This document shows, piece by piece, positions 35,896 through 46,151 of a stretch of DNA of 64,000 nt (the stretch's first letter is position 1; the number at the start of each line of letters is the position of its first letter). The notes beneath the pieces are model-generated. The model saw only the letters and a list, made by a program, of their open reading frames with translations. It searched no databases and was not told the DNA's origin. The DNA comes from Calothrix sp. PCC 7507 (GTDB taxonomy: Bacteria > Cyanobacteriota > Cyanobacteriia > Cyanobacteriales > Nostocaceae): contig NC_019682.1 in the NCBI RefSeq assembly GCF_000316575.1, positions 1,736,001 through 1,800,000 on the forward strand, in the 5' to 3' direction. Both the position numbers and the translations under genes were made by a program.

Positions 35896-35920
35896 GGTAT
35901 GGGGGCAGGGAGTAGGGGGA

Positions 35921-35991
35921 GATGGGGGAGATGAGGAAGATGGGGAAGATGGGGAAGATGGGGAAGATGGGGGAGATGAGGAAGATGGGGA
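35921..35991. repeat. GATGGGGAA-type 9-bp tandem repeat
   Basis: About eight imperfect copies of the 9-mer GATGGGGAA or GATGAGGAA directly after the GH116 gene. Read in reverse it encodes LPH repeats, but no real gene is supported there. Confidence 0.85.
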
Positions 35992-36002
35992 GAAAGTAAA
36001 AT

Positions 36003-36043
36003 GCCCAGTCCCCAATCCCCAATCCCCAGTCCCCAATCCCCAG
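36003..36043. repeat. CCCCAAT/CCCCAGT heptamer repeat
   Basis: About five units of the same heptamer seen at 1387-1430. Confidence 0.8.
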
Positions 36044-36059
36044 TTAAATAAATCACGTT

Positions 36060-36834
36060 AAATTTGCAATCAAATATACATACAAATACAAATATATGTA
36101 TTAAGGACTGAGTTGTATAGCATACTCAATTTGAAATTAAAAGCATAAGTATTTAGAACTGCGGTTTTATTTTCCGGGTGTTTCAGGAATCTAAGGAAAA
36201 TGTAATTATCGTTCACAAAGGTTGTAGATACTGAGGATTTAACACCAGTGTTTTCACAAATCCAAACATTGCTAGCTTTAATCATAAAAATTACGCACAT
36301 CACACAAATTATGTTCACTGCTAACAATTTTTACTCAAGTAAAAATATATATTTGATGAATATATTCTGTAAAAATAAATACCAAAAGCATAGTCTTTTG
36401 TCATAAAATATCTATATAGTTACTGAGGGAAAGGGTTGGGAAAATATCTTGTGTATGCCTGCAAATAGGGCAAAAATAAGCCAAAAAGCATGAATCCTGT
36501 TTAAAGAGTAAGTAAAATTTTGATAAAGTATGAGATGCTCATAAACTACAATGATGAAAAGTTCACAATTGAGCGTGAGAAACTAATTGATACTCTGGTG
36601 GAAACATAAATTGCGTTTTACTAGTAAAATGTTATTTTACAAACTTTCATTTACGAAAAGCCACTGAAAAATGATTGTGAAGCAATTGGTGATTAAAAAC
36701 ACAAATAATTGCGTTTTCCAGAGGCTGTTGGAATGATGCAAATTCAAACAGTGAAAGAATTATCAACTTTTTTGTACTGTAAGTAATTGCCTCGTAATAG
36801 TTATTAAGCTTACCCAAAAATCTGAAATTAAACC
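36060..36834. promoter_or_regulatory. Long upstream region of the hetC-like gene
   Basis: About 775 bp, AT-rich, no supported gene. Anabaena hetC is known to have a long leader with an NtcA-dependent promoter far upstream; an imperfect GT-N10-AC sequence (GTTGTATAGCATAC) lies at 36112-36125 but lacks a well-placed -10 box. Confidence 0.4.
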
Positions 36835-39800
36835 ATGAACCCCTCTTCGTCGTTAAGAGTTCAGAGAGAGCTGGAATATACAAGTAAGCAGCCATCTCCC
36901 ACTCCAAAAGCGGCTATCCTCAAATTTTTGAGGATGGTTGCAGGGGATACAAGCCTAGCATCAGACTTGACTAAATCTTTGGTGCTGCGTGAGTTTCAAC
37001 TAGGTGACGAATTGACTACCTATGGTTTAGGGGGAGAAATTGCAGACAGCAGCAATATTTTGTACTTAGTTTGCCAAGGACGAGTGCGGTTGCTAGGATT
37101 TGATGCGACTTTGGGACGGGAAGTTTCCACTCAGTTGTTGTTGGCAGATCAAGCTTTTGGGGCAGATGATTTATTCTGTCATGAATTTTTGCCGTATCGA
37201 GCGATCGCCGCTAGTGCGGGTTATGTTGCTCAAATCGCTGTCGATGACCTAAAACTATGGTTACAGCGCCTACCCAATCTCGAAAATTATTTACAGCAGT
37301 TGGCACTGGAGCGACAAGCACTGATATTCTACAAAACTCAGACAGAGTGGCGATCGCTCACTAGTCTGACACTGCGGCAATTATTACCCTATCTCAAAGC
37401 AATCACAATCACTGCTGGCTCATCCTTGGTGACAGCAACTTCCCCCAGCAAAGGGCGCTTTTGGCTGGCGAGTGGCCAACTTGAGAATTTATCAGCAACA
37501 ACAGAGGTGCTACAGGTAGGTGAAAGCTGGGGATATCCTGATGTTAAAGTTGCGGAGGCGATCGCCCAAACAGATTTGTTGCTTTATCACCTACCCATAG
37601 AACATTGGGAATCTGCCAGGGATATTGCACCCCAGCTATTTCCTCATGGCTGTGAAGACAAAGAAGCAGACATTCCCCTGCATCTTGTTGATACCCCAGA
37701 CAGCAAACTTGAGAATAACTTGCAAGTATCACCTACACCAACAATACCCAAAGTAATTGAACTACCACCGCGTCAACCCCGGTTAGAGAATCCAGTCTCA
37801 GTTCTCGCGACACCAGACATTGACTATACTCCCCAAAGGCAAAAGCCTCGGTCAATTTTTAGGTTATGGCGTTTCTATCCTTTCATTCAACAGCAAAGCT
37901 CATCAGATTGTGGTGCCGCATGTTTGGCAATGATTAGCCAATATTGGGGCAAACGCTTGAGCCTCAACACCTTAAGGAACCTAGCACGGGTGGATCGTTT
38001 GGGTGCTTCTCTCCAGGGTTTAGCCGCAGCAGCTCAAACCTTGGGATATGATGCGCTACCAGTGCGGGCGAGTTTGAGTAAGCTGGAATCATATTCTAAC
38101 CCCTGGATAGCTCATTGGCAAGGTATTCATTATGTAGTTGTTTGGCAAGTTAAAGGCGATCGCATATTAATTGCCGATCCAGCCATCGGTAAACGCTGGC
38201 TAATGCGATCGCGCTTTGAAGCCAGCTGGACAGGATATGCTCTGCTGTTAGATCCCACCCCACAGTTAGATTCCCTCAAGCCGGAACAAGTTTCTCTAGA
38301 TCGCTATTGGCAGTTATTTAGGCATCATCGGAAATTACTCAGACAAATTATTCTCGCCTCGTTGTTAGTACAGGTGTTGGGGCTAGCAACTCCCCTGAGT
38401 ACCCAGATCATTCTCGATCAGGTAATGCCTGTGCAAAATTTCTGGAACTTAAATATTTTTGCTGTGTGTTTCGGCATCTTGGGCATCTGGCGCATTGCTT
38501 TAAAAGCACAGCGTCAATTCCTGCTGGACTATCTAGCTAACCGCATCGACTTAAATTTGATTGCTGGTTTTGTTAGCTACACCTTACAGTTGCCGTTGCA
38601 GTTTTTTGCATCGCGCCAAGTAGAAGACATTATTAGCCGCATTCAAGAAAACCGCAAAATTCAACTATTTCTCTGCCGTCAGGCTGTCAGTGCCACCTTA
38701 GACATGGTGATGATGGTGATTTACCTGGGGCTGATGGCTTATTACAACTTCTCACTCACCCTCGTGGTGCTGGGTTGGATTTTACCCATCGTCATTTTGA
38801 CTATGGGCGCCAGTCCATTGCTCAAAAAAGTGTCGCGGGAGATTTTGCAAGCATCAGCAGCCCAAAACTCCTCAGTGGTAGAAATGATTACAGGCATTAC
38901 CACCGTCAAAACCGCCGTAGCTGAACGCCCCTTGCGTAGGCGTTGGGAAGAGCGGTTGATGAATATGGTGAAGGCGCGGTTTCGGGGGCAGAAGTTAGCG
39001 AATAAGTTGCAACTCATTAGTGGTTTGATTAATCACCTCGGTAGCACGTTGGTGTTGTGGTTTGGGGCAACTTTGGTGATGAGTGGGCAGATGTCGCTGG
39101 GTAAATTTGTCGCTTTTAACATGCTTATTGGCAATGTCACTAACCCAGTTTTGGCATTAGTGAAGTTGTGGGATGAGTTCCAAGAAGTACTGATTTCTCT
39201 GGAAAGGCTGAATGATGTCTTGGCTGCTGTGCCCGAAGAAAATCCCCAAAAACCTCTACTGGTAATGCCTGTAATGCAAGGTGAAGTGCAGTTTGAGAAT
39301 GTTAGCTTCCGTTACGATGGCGATGAAGAATGCAACACTTTACAAAACATATCCTTCAAGCTGAAACCGCACCAGACTATTGGCATAGTCGGCCAAAGTG
39401 GCTCAGGCAAAAGCACTTTAGTGAAATTGCTAGCTGGTTTATATCAGCCCGACAGCGGCAGGATTTTGATTGACGGACATGATATTTCCCATGTTTCGCC
39501 CCAGTCGTTACGGAGTCAGTTGGGCTTGGTGCCCCAAGAGAGTTTCTTGTTTTCGGGAACCATTTTAGAAAATATTACACTCTACTGCCCGGATTTTACT
39601 GAGGAGGAAGCGATCGCTGCAGCCAAACTCGCCCAAGCACACACTTTTATTCAAGCACTCCCTTTAGGCTACAACACCCAAGTAGGAGAACGGGGTTCAC
39701 TGCTTTCTGGGGGACAGCGTCAAAAAATTGCGATCGCTCGCGCACTGATGCGGAATCCCGGAATTTTAATTTTGGATGAAGCGACAAGTGCCTTAGATGC

Positions 39801-40011
39801 CGAGTCAGAACACCAGTTCCAACAGAACTTAGCCCGAATTAGTCAATATCGCACCACCCTGATCATCTCTCATCGTCTCTCCAGTATTCGTCATGCCGAC
39901 TGTATCCTGGTTCTCGACCGAGGTGTTCTCGTTGAACAAGGCACTCACGAAGAACTAGTAGCAATGAGTGGTCTGTATCACCACTTAGCCAAACTGCAAT
40001 TACACCTGTAA
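36835..40011 (+). CDS. hetC: HetC-like peptidase-containing ABC exporter (cNMP-binding-like, C39 peptidase, ABC transporter)
   Basis: 1058 residues in three parts. Residues ~45-160 resemble a cyclic-nucleotide-binding-type domain. Residues ~345-475 are a C39 peptidase: catalytic Cys359 in SSSDCGAACLAM, His432 in GIHYVVVW and Asp448 in IADPAIGK. Residues ~490-780 hold the exporter membrane domain, and ~800-1058 the ATPase (Walker A GQSGSGKST at ~854, signature LLSGGQRQ, Walker B LILDEATSALD). Such transporters cut double-glycine leaders and export the peptide. Length, architecture and the downstream hetP gene match Anabaena hetC, required early in heterocyst differentiation. A close paralogue lies at 46866-49916, so orthology is inferred, not certain. 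Confidence 0.82.
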   Translation: MNPSSSLRVQRELEYTSKQPSPTPKAAILKFLRMVAGDTSLASDLTKSLVLREFQLGDELTTYGLGGEIADSSNILYLVCQGRVRLLGFDATLGREVSTQLLLADQAFGADDLFCHEFLPYRAIAASAGYVAQIAVDDLKLWLQRLPNLENYLQQLALERQALIFYKTQTEWRSLTSLTLRQLLPYLKAITITAGSSLVTATSPSKGRFWLASGQLENLSATTEVLQVGESWGYPDVKVAEAIAQTDLLLYHLPIEHWESARDIAPQLFPHGCEDKEADIPLHLVDTPDSKLENNLQVSPTPTIPKVIELPPRQPRLENPVSVLATPDIDYTPQRQKPRSIFRLWRFYPFIQQQSSSDCGAACLAMISQYWGKRLSLNTLRNLARVDRLGASLQGLAAAAQTLGYDALPVRASLSKLESYSNPWIAHWQGIHYVVVWQVKGDRILIADPAIGKRWLMRSRFEASWTGYALLLDPTPQLDSLKPEQVSLDRYWQLFRHHRKLLRQIILASLLVQVLGLATPLSTQIILDQVMPVQNFWNLNIFAVCFGILGIWRIALKAQRQFLLDYLANRIDLNLIAGFVSYTLQLPLQFFASRQVEDIISRIQENRKIQLFLCRQAVSATLDMVMMVIYLGLMAYYNFSLTLVVLGWILPIVILTMGASPLLKKVSREILQASAAQNSSVVEMITGITTVKTAVAERPLRRRWEERLMNMVKARFRGQKLANKLQLISGLINHLGSTLVLWFGATLVMSGQMSLGKFVAFNMLIGNVTNPVLALVKLWDEFQEVLISLERLNDVLAAVPEENPQKPLLVMPVMQGEVQFENVSFRYDGDEECNTLQNISFKLKPHQTIGIVGQSGSGKSTLVKLLAGLYQPDSGRILIDGHDISHVSPQSLRSQLGLVPQESFLFSGTILENITLYCPDFTEEEAIAAAKLAQAHTFIQALPLGYNTQVGERGSLLSGGQRQKIAIARALMRNPGILILDEATSALDAESEHQFQQNLARISQYRTTLIISHRLSSIRHADCILVLDRGVLVEQGTHEELVAMSGLYHHLAKLQLHL

Positions 40012-41148
40012 GTTCGTTTAAATAAATTAGTTATGGGTCAAGCTAAAGGTAAATTTTAATTTATATGAATTTATCAACTTTTTGCACCCATTAAATATTT
40101 TCTTTTTGCTGAAGTATATCAATATTCACAAATCCAACTCGCTGTTTTCTCTTAGTTAAAACATCTTTTTTTAGAGTCATTTAATTTTGGCTTTTTGGGG
40201 TCTTTGTATTATACCATAAAATAGTCATCTTACAACCTAAAATCAATAATTAATTACTTGAAAATAATGTATGTTATGCAACAATATTTATTTACTTATG
40301 GACAGGGTTGCAAACGCCAGAAGTGGGCTATAACAACAAATACAGCCGATGCTATCTATGATATATAACGAAAAGTTTATAAAAATAATTTTCAATAATA
40401 TTACTGAATAAAGGTTTTTTATGACATCTATATTTATATGATGATTGGATATTGAAAACTAAAACTAATGGTAAATTTTCTTAGTAAGCAGAGGTTAACA
40501 AAAGTCTTAAATCTATAGCTACTGAGGGGCGTAACCCCTCATTAATTAGCAAGTAAGGGACAAAATGCAAAGTTGCACAGTACACAAGTAAATATCCCAG
40601 TAAATTCAGTAAATTTAATTTATAAAGCTACTAATTTAGCAGATGACATTTGCGGAAAAAGATAGTATAAATAAAAGTGTTGTTCTTGATCATCAAGGAT
40701 GAGTAATTTTTCGGTTCTAATCTAAAAAGTATGAAATATTACTGAAGCAACTCCTACATTTTTGGCAAAAGTTTATACAACTAATATCAGGGCAGAATAA
40801 TTGAGTTAGGAGTTGGGAAATTTTAAAGAGGACGAAACTGCATCTACCAAGAGCCACACGGAGACTTTTTCCTGCCAGTCATCTGAACATAACCAAGGGT
40901 AAATTTTTACCTCGCGTTCACTACCAAGCAAAAGCTACAGCCGAGAAATAATCAGCAGAGCTTCTCCCATTAGTACCAGCCCCCAATTTTGTGAGGCTTG
41001 AACAAATTGGAGACAATCTGAGAAATTACGGCAGAGCCGCAAAAAAGCTTGATAAAAAACAGTCAAGTTTCCGATTACAGGTAAGCTCATGGAAAGAATC
41101 ATCAGGTCAAATGCAGTTGAAACCTCAAGGCAAGGAGGTAATCTAGAG
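40012..41148. other. Long spacer between hetC and the next ORF
   Basis: About 1.1 kb, strongly AT-rich. There is a short inverted repeat GAGGGGCGTAACCCCTC (~40523). No gene with a ribosome binding site is seen. Confidence 0.5.
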
Positions 41149-41633
41149 ATGAAGTTTAATAACTTACATCCTGACTACGATCTAGCGCCTCAGAAAGTAT
41201 CAGATTACATAAGTGATGTTGCCATTTCTGTAGCGACATTACGAGCAATATCTACAAATAACGACAACTTCATCACCACAAAACTTCAGGGAGCCATCAC
41301 CAGACAGAAGGTGCATCACTCACCGCAACCCACAGCCCTTCCCAATCTGGTGCAGTTAAACCATAAAGCTGTGTTTTCAACTGTTGCAATTTGGGTGTGG
41401 ACAAGAAAGATTGCAGAAGTTGTCCACTTCCACAGAAACCAAATCACAACTTTAATAGGTCGGATTCATTGGGCAGTTTCTACTCAGGTAGCAACAGCCC
41501 CAAGCCGACTGGCGAAGCCCCCCCTTTGGCGAAAATCAACTGCAAAACTCAGTTTGCAAAGGGCTTTAGCAATCGTCCAGTTCCCAGCTACAATCACTGC
41601 AACTACCAATCTGCAAGACAACACCAAAAATAA
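41149..41633 (+). pseudogene. Possible frameshifted small-protein gene between hetC and hetP
   Basis: The ATG at 41149 has an excellent site (CAAGGAGGTAATCTAGAG) and the first ~50 codons read MKFNNLHPDYDLAPQKVSDY and so on. In this frame the ORF runs through a downstream hairpin (41647-41673), whereas another frame ends at 41633, just before that hairpin. That second frame is Cys-rich (motifs CVFNCCNLG and DCRSCPLPQ) but contains an in-frame TAA at 41364 and is shifted relative to the start. The simplest reading is a decayed gene with a frameshift. The peptide's position between two heterocyst-type genes, and its Cys-rich tail, make it notable. I recognise no family. Confidence 0.35.
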
Positions 41634-41646
41634 GCTAAAAAACCCG

Positions 41647-41673
41647 AGAAATCTCAGAAGTTGGGAGATTTCT
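41647..41673 (+). terminator. Hairpin downstream of the 41149 ORF
   Basis: Perfect 9-bp arms AGAAATCTC / GAGATTTCT separated by 9 nt, followed by a weak T-rich sequence. Confidence 0.5.
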
Positions 41674-41822
41674 GTTTGCTGCTATTGCGGCTAAAGTTTT
41701 AACGATATGTTCCTTGAACGATTCAGCAACTGCGAACAGGCTAGAGCAGTTTTTCAGATCAATTGAAACACCAACAACCGAAGAACCTAAACTGGTTTAC
41801 TTCATCTAAGACAATCAACACT

Positions 41823-42296
41823 ATGAATCAAGATATTGCTGGCATTAGTAGCAAATTAAATAAAACAATTCATCCTGAACAGTTTGACCAAGTAGTTGAA
41901 GCGATTCTTTCCGGAAAGTATTCCTGGGCGTGTGTGTTAATGCTGCGGTTTTCTGGCTACAATCCCTTACATTACATTCCCTACCGCACTTACAATCGAT
42001 TACTCAAAGAAAACACCCACGATACTAGGTCTAAGCAACAGCAAAATAATGTGACTATACAAATTGCCAAACAATCTGCTGACAAACGGAATGATACCAA
42101 TCTTGCACCAAGTAGCTTAGGGAAAATTAAGGACTTAGCTTATCTTGATGTAGTGAGAAAGCAAAAGGCAGAAATCCGTGGAGGGGGTCTAGAGCAGTGG
42201 CTAACCAAACAGGTTCAAGAATATCAATCAATTAAGTCTGAATTAGAACCAGAAAGCACTCAAGAGTCTCCCTTGAAATTCTGTGAGTTCAATTAA
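41823..42296 (+). CDS. hetP: HetP family protein
   Basis: 157 residues from ATG 41823 (a TTG at 41763 is in frame). The family core is [20 protein letters not shown] followed by [18 protein letters not shown] (~23-60); it ends with a variable tail containing [17 protein letters not shown]. In Anabaena, HetP drives commitment to heterocyst differentiation and is encoded downstream of hetC. Here it lies 1.8 kb downstream of the hetC-like gene on the same strand. Length equals that of Anabaena HetP as I know it. The core is also present in the shorter gene at 53657-53959. Confidence 0.85.
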   Translation: MNQDIAGISSKLNKTIHPEQFDQVVEAILSGKYSWACVLMLRFSGYNPLHYIPYRTYNRLLKENTHDTRSKQQQNNVTIQIAKQSADKRNDTNLAPSSLGKIKDLAYLDVVRKQKAEIRGGGLEQWLTKQVQEYQSIKSELEPESTQESPLKFCEFN

Positions 42297-42336
42297 TCAA
42301 TTTGTAAAGTAGGAATAAGCTAAGAATCCAGAAGCC

Positions 42337-42612
42337 ATAGGACTAGTATTTGATTTTTGAACTATACGTAGGGGAATCACCCTCGTGCTTGAGGAAACCC
42401 ACGTTGAGAGTGGTGATGGGCAATGCTCAACGCCAGTTGCTCCATTTGGGGATACCCCTACAGCCCTTCTCCTCAAGGAGACGCTCCGCGGTAGCTTGCT
42501 TCCCCGTAGGGGTACGGGCATCCTACGGCAGGCGTTAGCCTCTCCCTTTGGGAGAAGACCGCACTGGCTCCCTACAAATACTTAGGTTTTTTCAATAATC
42601 AAATTGGTATGA
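42337..42612. mobile_element. MITE-like element, same termini as 24329-24457
   Basis: About 276 bp. The left end ATAGGACTAGTATTTGATTT is related to the inverse of the right end TTCAATAATCAAATTGGTAT. The interior holds several palindromes, including GGGGTACGGGCATCCTACGG-like repeat sequence. It lies directly after hetP. Confidence 0.6.
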
Positions 42613-43044
42613 GATGTTCTCCAAATCATCACATTTGGGCATCAAAGTCTTCTGGATTCGGAGTTCTTAAATCAAATTATCTGGAGAATTGATCAATTAA
42701 ATGTGCCAAAATGGCAAATATTTATCGATAAAATTTTATAAATTATATGTAGGAACTTCAATAGAGGTGACCAAGAAGATAATTTCATGTTCTCAAATAA
42801 AATCAATGATTAGTTCTGAGCATGAAATACATCAAACTGATTATTTTAGTAGTCAGTTTATAGATTGGATAAATTCTACGCTAAGACTAATAGTTTAACT
42901 GTTGCTAATGGTGGTTCTTTTTCCCAGGAAGTCTGAGTTAAAGAAAGAGGACTTGGTGGTTTACTCAATCTAAACTTGGAAGCGTTGTCTATAAATGGTG
43001 GGTAGTATAACGCTGATAAAACTTCCTTGACTATAGTTATGCTT

Positions 43045-43165
43045 TATACCGTTTCTTTGTGAAGCTGCAATGTATTTTACCCCCCGCCTCCGGCGTCCCC
43101 CCAAGGCATCGGGGGGACTACAGGGGGGTCGAATTCAGCGTATCTCCATCCAGAATTGGTATTAG
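43045..43165. mobile_element. MITE copy 1 of a ~120-bp pair (partner at 58789-58908)
   Basis: Begins TATACCGTTTCTTTGTGAAG and ends CAGAATTGGTATTAG. The centre has ACCCCCC and GGGGGGACTACAGGGGGG. The copy at 58789-58908 has the same ends, the same internal order and nearly the same length. Confidence 0.75.
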
Positions 43166-43419
43166 CCCAAAAAGCATATATTTAGCACTATTATCAGGAG
43201 AGGAAACTGAACAAGTGACGGTTAAATCAAGTCTATAGCTGATGTAACTTCTTACCCTTACACTTCTGTTTCAAAGATCCTAATACCAATTTGAAAAAAT
43301 TCGACAGATTTCAACCTGGAAACTCTTATGAAATCTGAATTTATTAATTTTGAGTTGGTGTAATCCTAGTCCTCCCAAACAGCATTCTGCTTTGTAAATT
43401 AGCAATTTATATAGCCAAG

Positions 43420-43460
43420 ACTGGAAGCTAAAAAACCTAAATAGCGTCCAGTTTTTTTTT
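43420..43460 (+). terminator. Rho-independent terminator-like hairpin without an obvious gene
   Basis: ACTGGAAGC pairs with GCGTCCAGT, followed by nine T. No upstream ORF is convincing, so a small RNA or lost gene may end here. Confidence 0.5.
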
Positions 43461-43991
43461 ATGTATTAAAAAATCTAGATACCGATAAGACAGTACGGTT
43501 CAGTTAAGTATGATTGTATATTAAACTTCTTGCATAAATATTGTTTTCCCATAGGTGTGTAGTGACTAATATTTAAGTTCTCCGTACCCTTAAGACCGAT
43601 TCAGTAATGCCAAAATTTCTGGTTAGGGGAGAGGGGGGAGACAAAAAGCTGACTAATTCTTTATTCTCCCCACATTTCCCACACCCCCACACCTCCTTCT
43701 CTCTCAATCAACATCGTAAAAAAATAAATTTAGAAACTGCACTAGGGATGACAACTCAGTGAGTTCTACATAAAGAATTAATTTTTTATTACATGGTAAA
43801 ATTTCTATGTATTAAGCCGACTTTCCGTAATTTCTACAATTTATATTCATTTTTTTTGAGATAGAAATTGGATAGAAACTATAAAAAATATAGTTGCGTC
43901 GATTTATTTCTATTTATATTAATTTCCAGGACATCATAATATCTAAACACATTTTCCTTGGTTACAAGTTAATTTAAAAATATAAATACCT

Positions 43992-44741
43992 ATGAATTAC
44001 CTTTCAAGAATATTTATTGAACCAGAGGAAATTGTCAACTTCCTCAAAAGTGAAATGAATTTGAAGGAAGTATACCAAAATATTTTATTTAAAAGAGTAA
44101 TTCGACAAGTAGCCCAAGAAAGAGGGATTACTGTGACTACAGAAGAAATTGAAGCGGAGGCGAACCGCCAGCGTCGTGAACAGCATTTAGAGAAAGCTGC
44201 AGATACACTTGCATGGTTAGCAGATCAACTGATTTCTCCCTATGACTGGGAGGAAGGTATTTGCGATCGCTTATTATCACAAAAATTAGCTGAGGCTTTG
44301 TTTGCTGAAGAAGTAGAAAAGTTTTTTCTCCAGAATCGCCTAGCGTTTGAGCAAGTTATCCTCTACCAAATCGTGGTTGAGTCTGAAATGCTAGCGCAAG
44401 AACTTTATTATCAAATTGAAGAAGGGGAAATCAGTTTCTATGATGCTGCTCACCGTTATGACATTGATACTCATCGCAGACATAAGTGTGGTTATGAAGG
44501 AACAGTTTATCGTTTTGCTCTTCAGCCCAATATTGCTACTGTAATATTTAGTGTCCCGCCTAAACAGTTGATAGGCCCTATAAAAACCGAACAAGGCTAT
44601 CATCTTTTTATAGTTGAAGATTTGCTACCTGCAGTATTAACATCTGAAAGGCATCAGGAAATTATCGATAATATGTTCAAAAATTGGCTAGTAAGTGAGA
44701 TAAATTATATGCTGCATTTAGCTTTACCCAGTCAATTTTAG
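43992..44741 (+). CDS. Parvulin-type peptidylprolyl isomerase, no signal peptide
   Basis: 249 residues. The N-terminal ~110 residues are helical, like the SurA-N/PrsA chaperone arm (FKRVIRQVAQERGITVTTEE). The C-terminal half is a PpiC/parvulin-type domain: VILYQIVVESEMLAQELYYQ, FYDAAHRY, GTVYRFALQPNIATVIFSVP, IGPIKTEQGYHLFIVEDL (~195-212). There is no signal peptide. Two paralogues flank the second exporter. It precedes the HTH gene by ~1.4 kb. Confidence 0.85.
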   Translation: MNYLSRIFIEPEEIVNFLKSEMNLKEVYQNILFKRVIRQVAQERGITVTTEEIEAEANRQRREQHLEKAADTLAWLADQLISPYDWEEGICDRLLSQKLAEALFAEEVEKFFLQNRLAFEQVILYQIVVESEMLAQELYYQIEEGEISFYDAAHRYDIDTHRRHKCGYEGTVYRFALQPNIATVIFSVPPKQLIGPIKTEQGYHLFIVEDLLPAVLTSERHQEIIDNMFKNWLVSEINYMLHLALPSQF

Positions 44742-46151
44742 ATATGCTTATCGTTGTTTATGTTCAAACTACCAATTTCCTCAGGATATTTATTGATTTT
44801 TATTAGAGGTTTATTATACAGGTGTATACGTGTAAAAATTTTTGCAATCTTTTGTGCAAGCTGTTATTATTGTCATTCTCAAGATAGATACTGAAACTAT
44901 AAAGATAATAGATATTAATCAATATATTTTTATCCTACTTGGGATAGATATCTAATTGTTATCTATTTATGAAAATTATCATCTTTAATAAATAACTTTC
45001 ACTAGTAATATATTCTAATATTTCTAGATTTAGCTTGATAAGGGATTGAATCAGCAGATGCTTAGTAAGTAAGTCAACCTAATTAAATATGAAACGGTTG
45101 GCTGATAGATCCCCGACTTCTTTGATAAGTCGGGGATCTGGGGATGATTTTTATTCACGCGCGTCTACTTATAATAAGGAAATTAATCAATATACCCAAT
45201 TTTATGTAAAAAGAGATTATATTTTATTTGTAAAGCAAACATAAAGATTTGGCAAAGATTTTATTTTTTTTGTCAAAAACCTTGACTAGATGTAGGAGAA
45301 TTCTTAGATAAATAACAGTGGCTGAAAACGTAGAGTGAGGGACTGTCTCTTTTCCGTTGAACTTATCTTCTAGATAATTTCAGATTTAAAAAAATCTGCT
45401 GATGAAAAGATTGCTAATGTTAGGCGATTTGAAGTAGATTTATATTTATACCTGGTCTTAGCTACTTCTAAGTTCCAACCTGTAAAAAGGTTTCAACCTC
45501 TTTTTGTTTATCACAACATACCAATTTCAATATTTAGAGGTTTACCGATAAACCTATGTTACAGAGATTAATAACATCCTCAAAATTGCTGTAGCAAGAA
45601 GACTCCAACCAAGTTTCTGATTACCATCAAGCCGAGTAACTGGCTTAAATCGATAAATTGCACCAGGTGCGATAACGCATTTTTTGTAAGGTGGACAGTG
45701 CCTACCTTTGCCTGAAACGCGAACATTTGTTTTGGTAGGCGATACTTCTCTCAATACGGGGAACTCGTTCGGATGATGCTCGTACCTCCTTACCACTCAC
45801 CGCGTGAGAATGAGTTTAAACCGATATTCGGTGTTTACCAAGCTTCAAGAAAGCCCGTTAATTTCTTGAGGTTAACTATTAAAAATCCTCACAGATTTTA
45901 AGTGTTTTACCAAATACTGCTGTTTATCAGAGAAAACAACAGTTAGGCTCGCTACCTATATTTCTCAGGTTTATCTATTACTACTTGCGAAGTATTTACT
46001 ACCTGATTTTAGAAGCGCCATCTTTTGCGAAAATTTTGTTGGATGGGCTCATAAATTTTGCATCTGTTCAACTTTAGTTATCAAAGTTTTATAACAGATG
46101 TAATTGCAACATTTGTCTACATTGTGCGGTTGACAGCAACTAGTAAAAATC
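44742..46151. other. Intergenic region upstream of the HTH gene, no supported gene
   Basis: About 1.4 kb, AT-rich, containing the palindrome at 45107-45139 and a small hairpin AAAAAGGTTTCAACCTCTTT (~45483-45504). An 80-codon reverse ORF at 45554-45796 has no recognisable features and was not accepted. Confidence 0.5.
45107..45139. repeat. AGATCCCCGACTT palindrome
   Basis: 13-nt arms AGATCCCCGACTT / AAGTCGGGGATCT with a 7-nt loop. The same family occurs at 10285-10317 and 52744-52776. Confidence 0.8.

Larger units (their letters stand above)
42613..43991. other. Intergenic region with MITE and an orphan terminator-like hairpin
   Basis: About 1.4 kb upstream of the first PPIase with no supported coding gene. 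A 65-codon ORF at 42701-42898 has no ribosome binding site. A MITE lies at 43045-43165 and a terminator-like hairpin at 43420-43460. Confidence 0.5.

Noticed and set aside
35868-36056. Reverse ORF with repeated Leu-Pro-His
   Set aside because: It is only the translation of the 9-bp tandem repeat and the CCCCAAT heptamers; no start site or family.
42701-42898. 65-codon ORF downstream of hetP
   Set aside because: No ribosome binding site, no homology and AT-rich low-complexity sequence.
45554-45796. 80-codon reverse ORF before the HTH gene
   Set aside because: Its sequence derives partly from REP-like palindrome text and has no ribosome binding site or homology visible.
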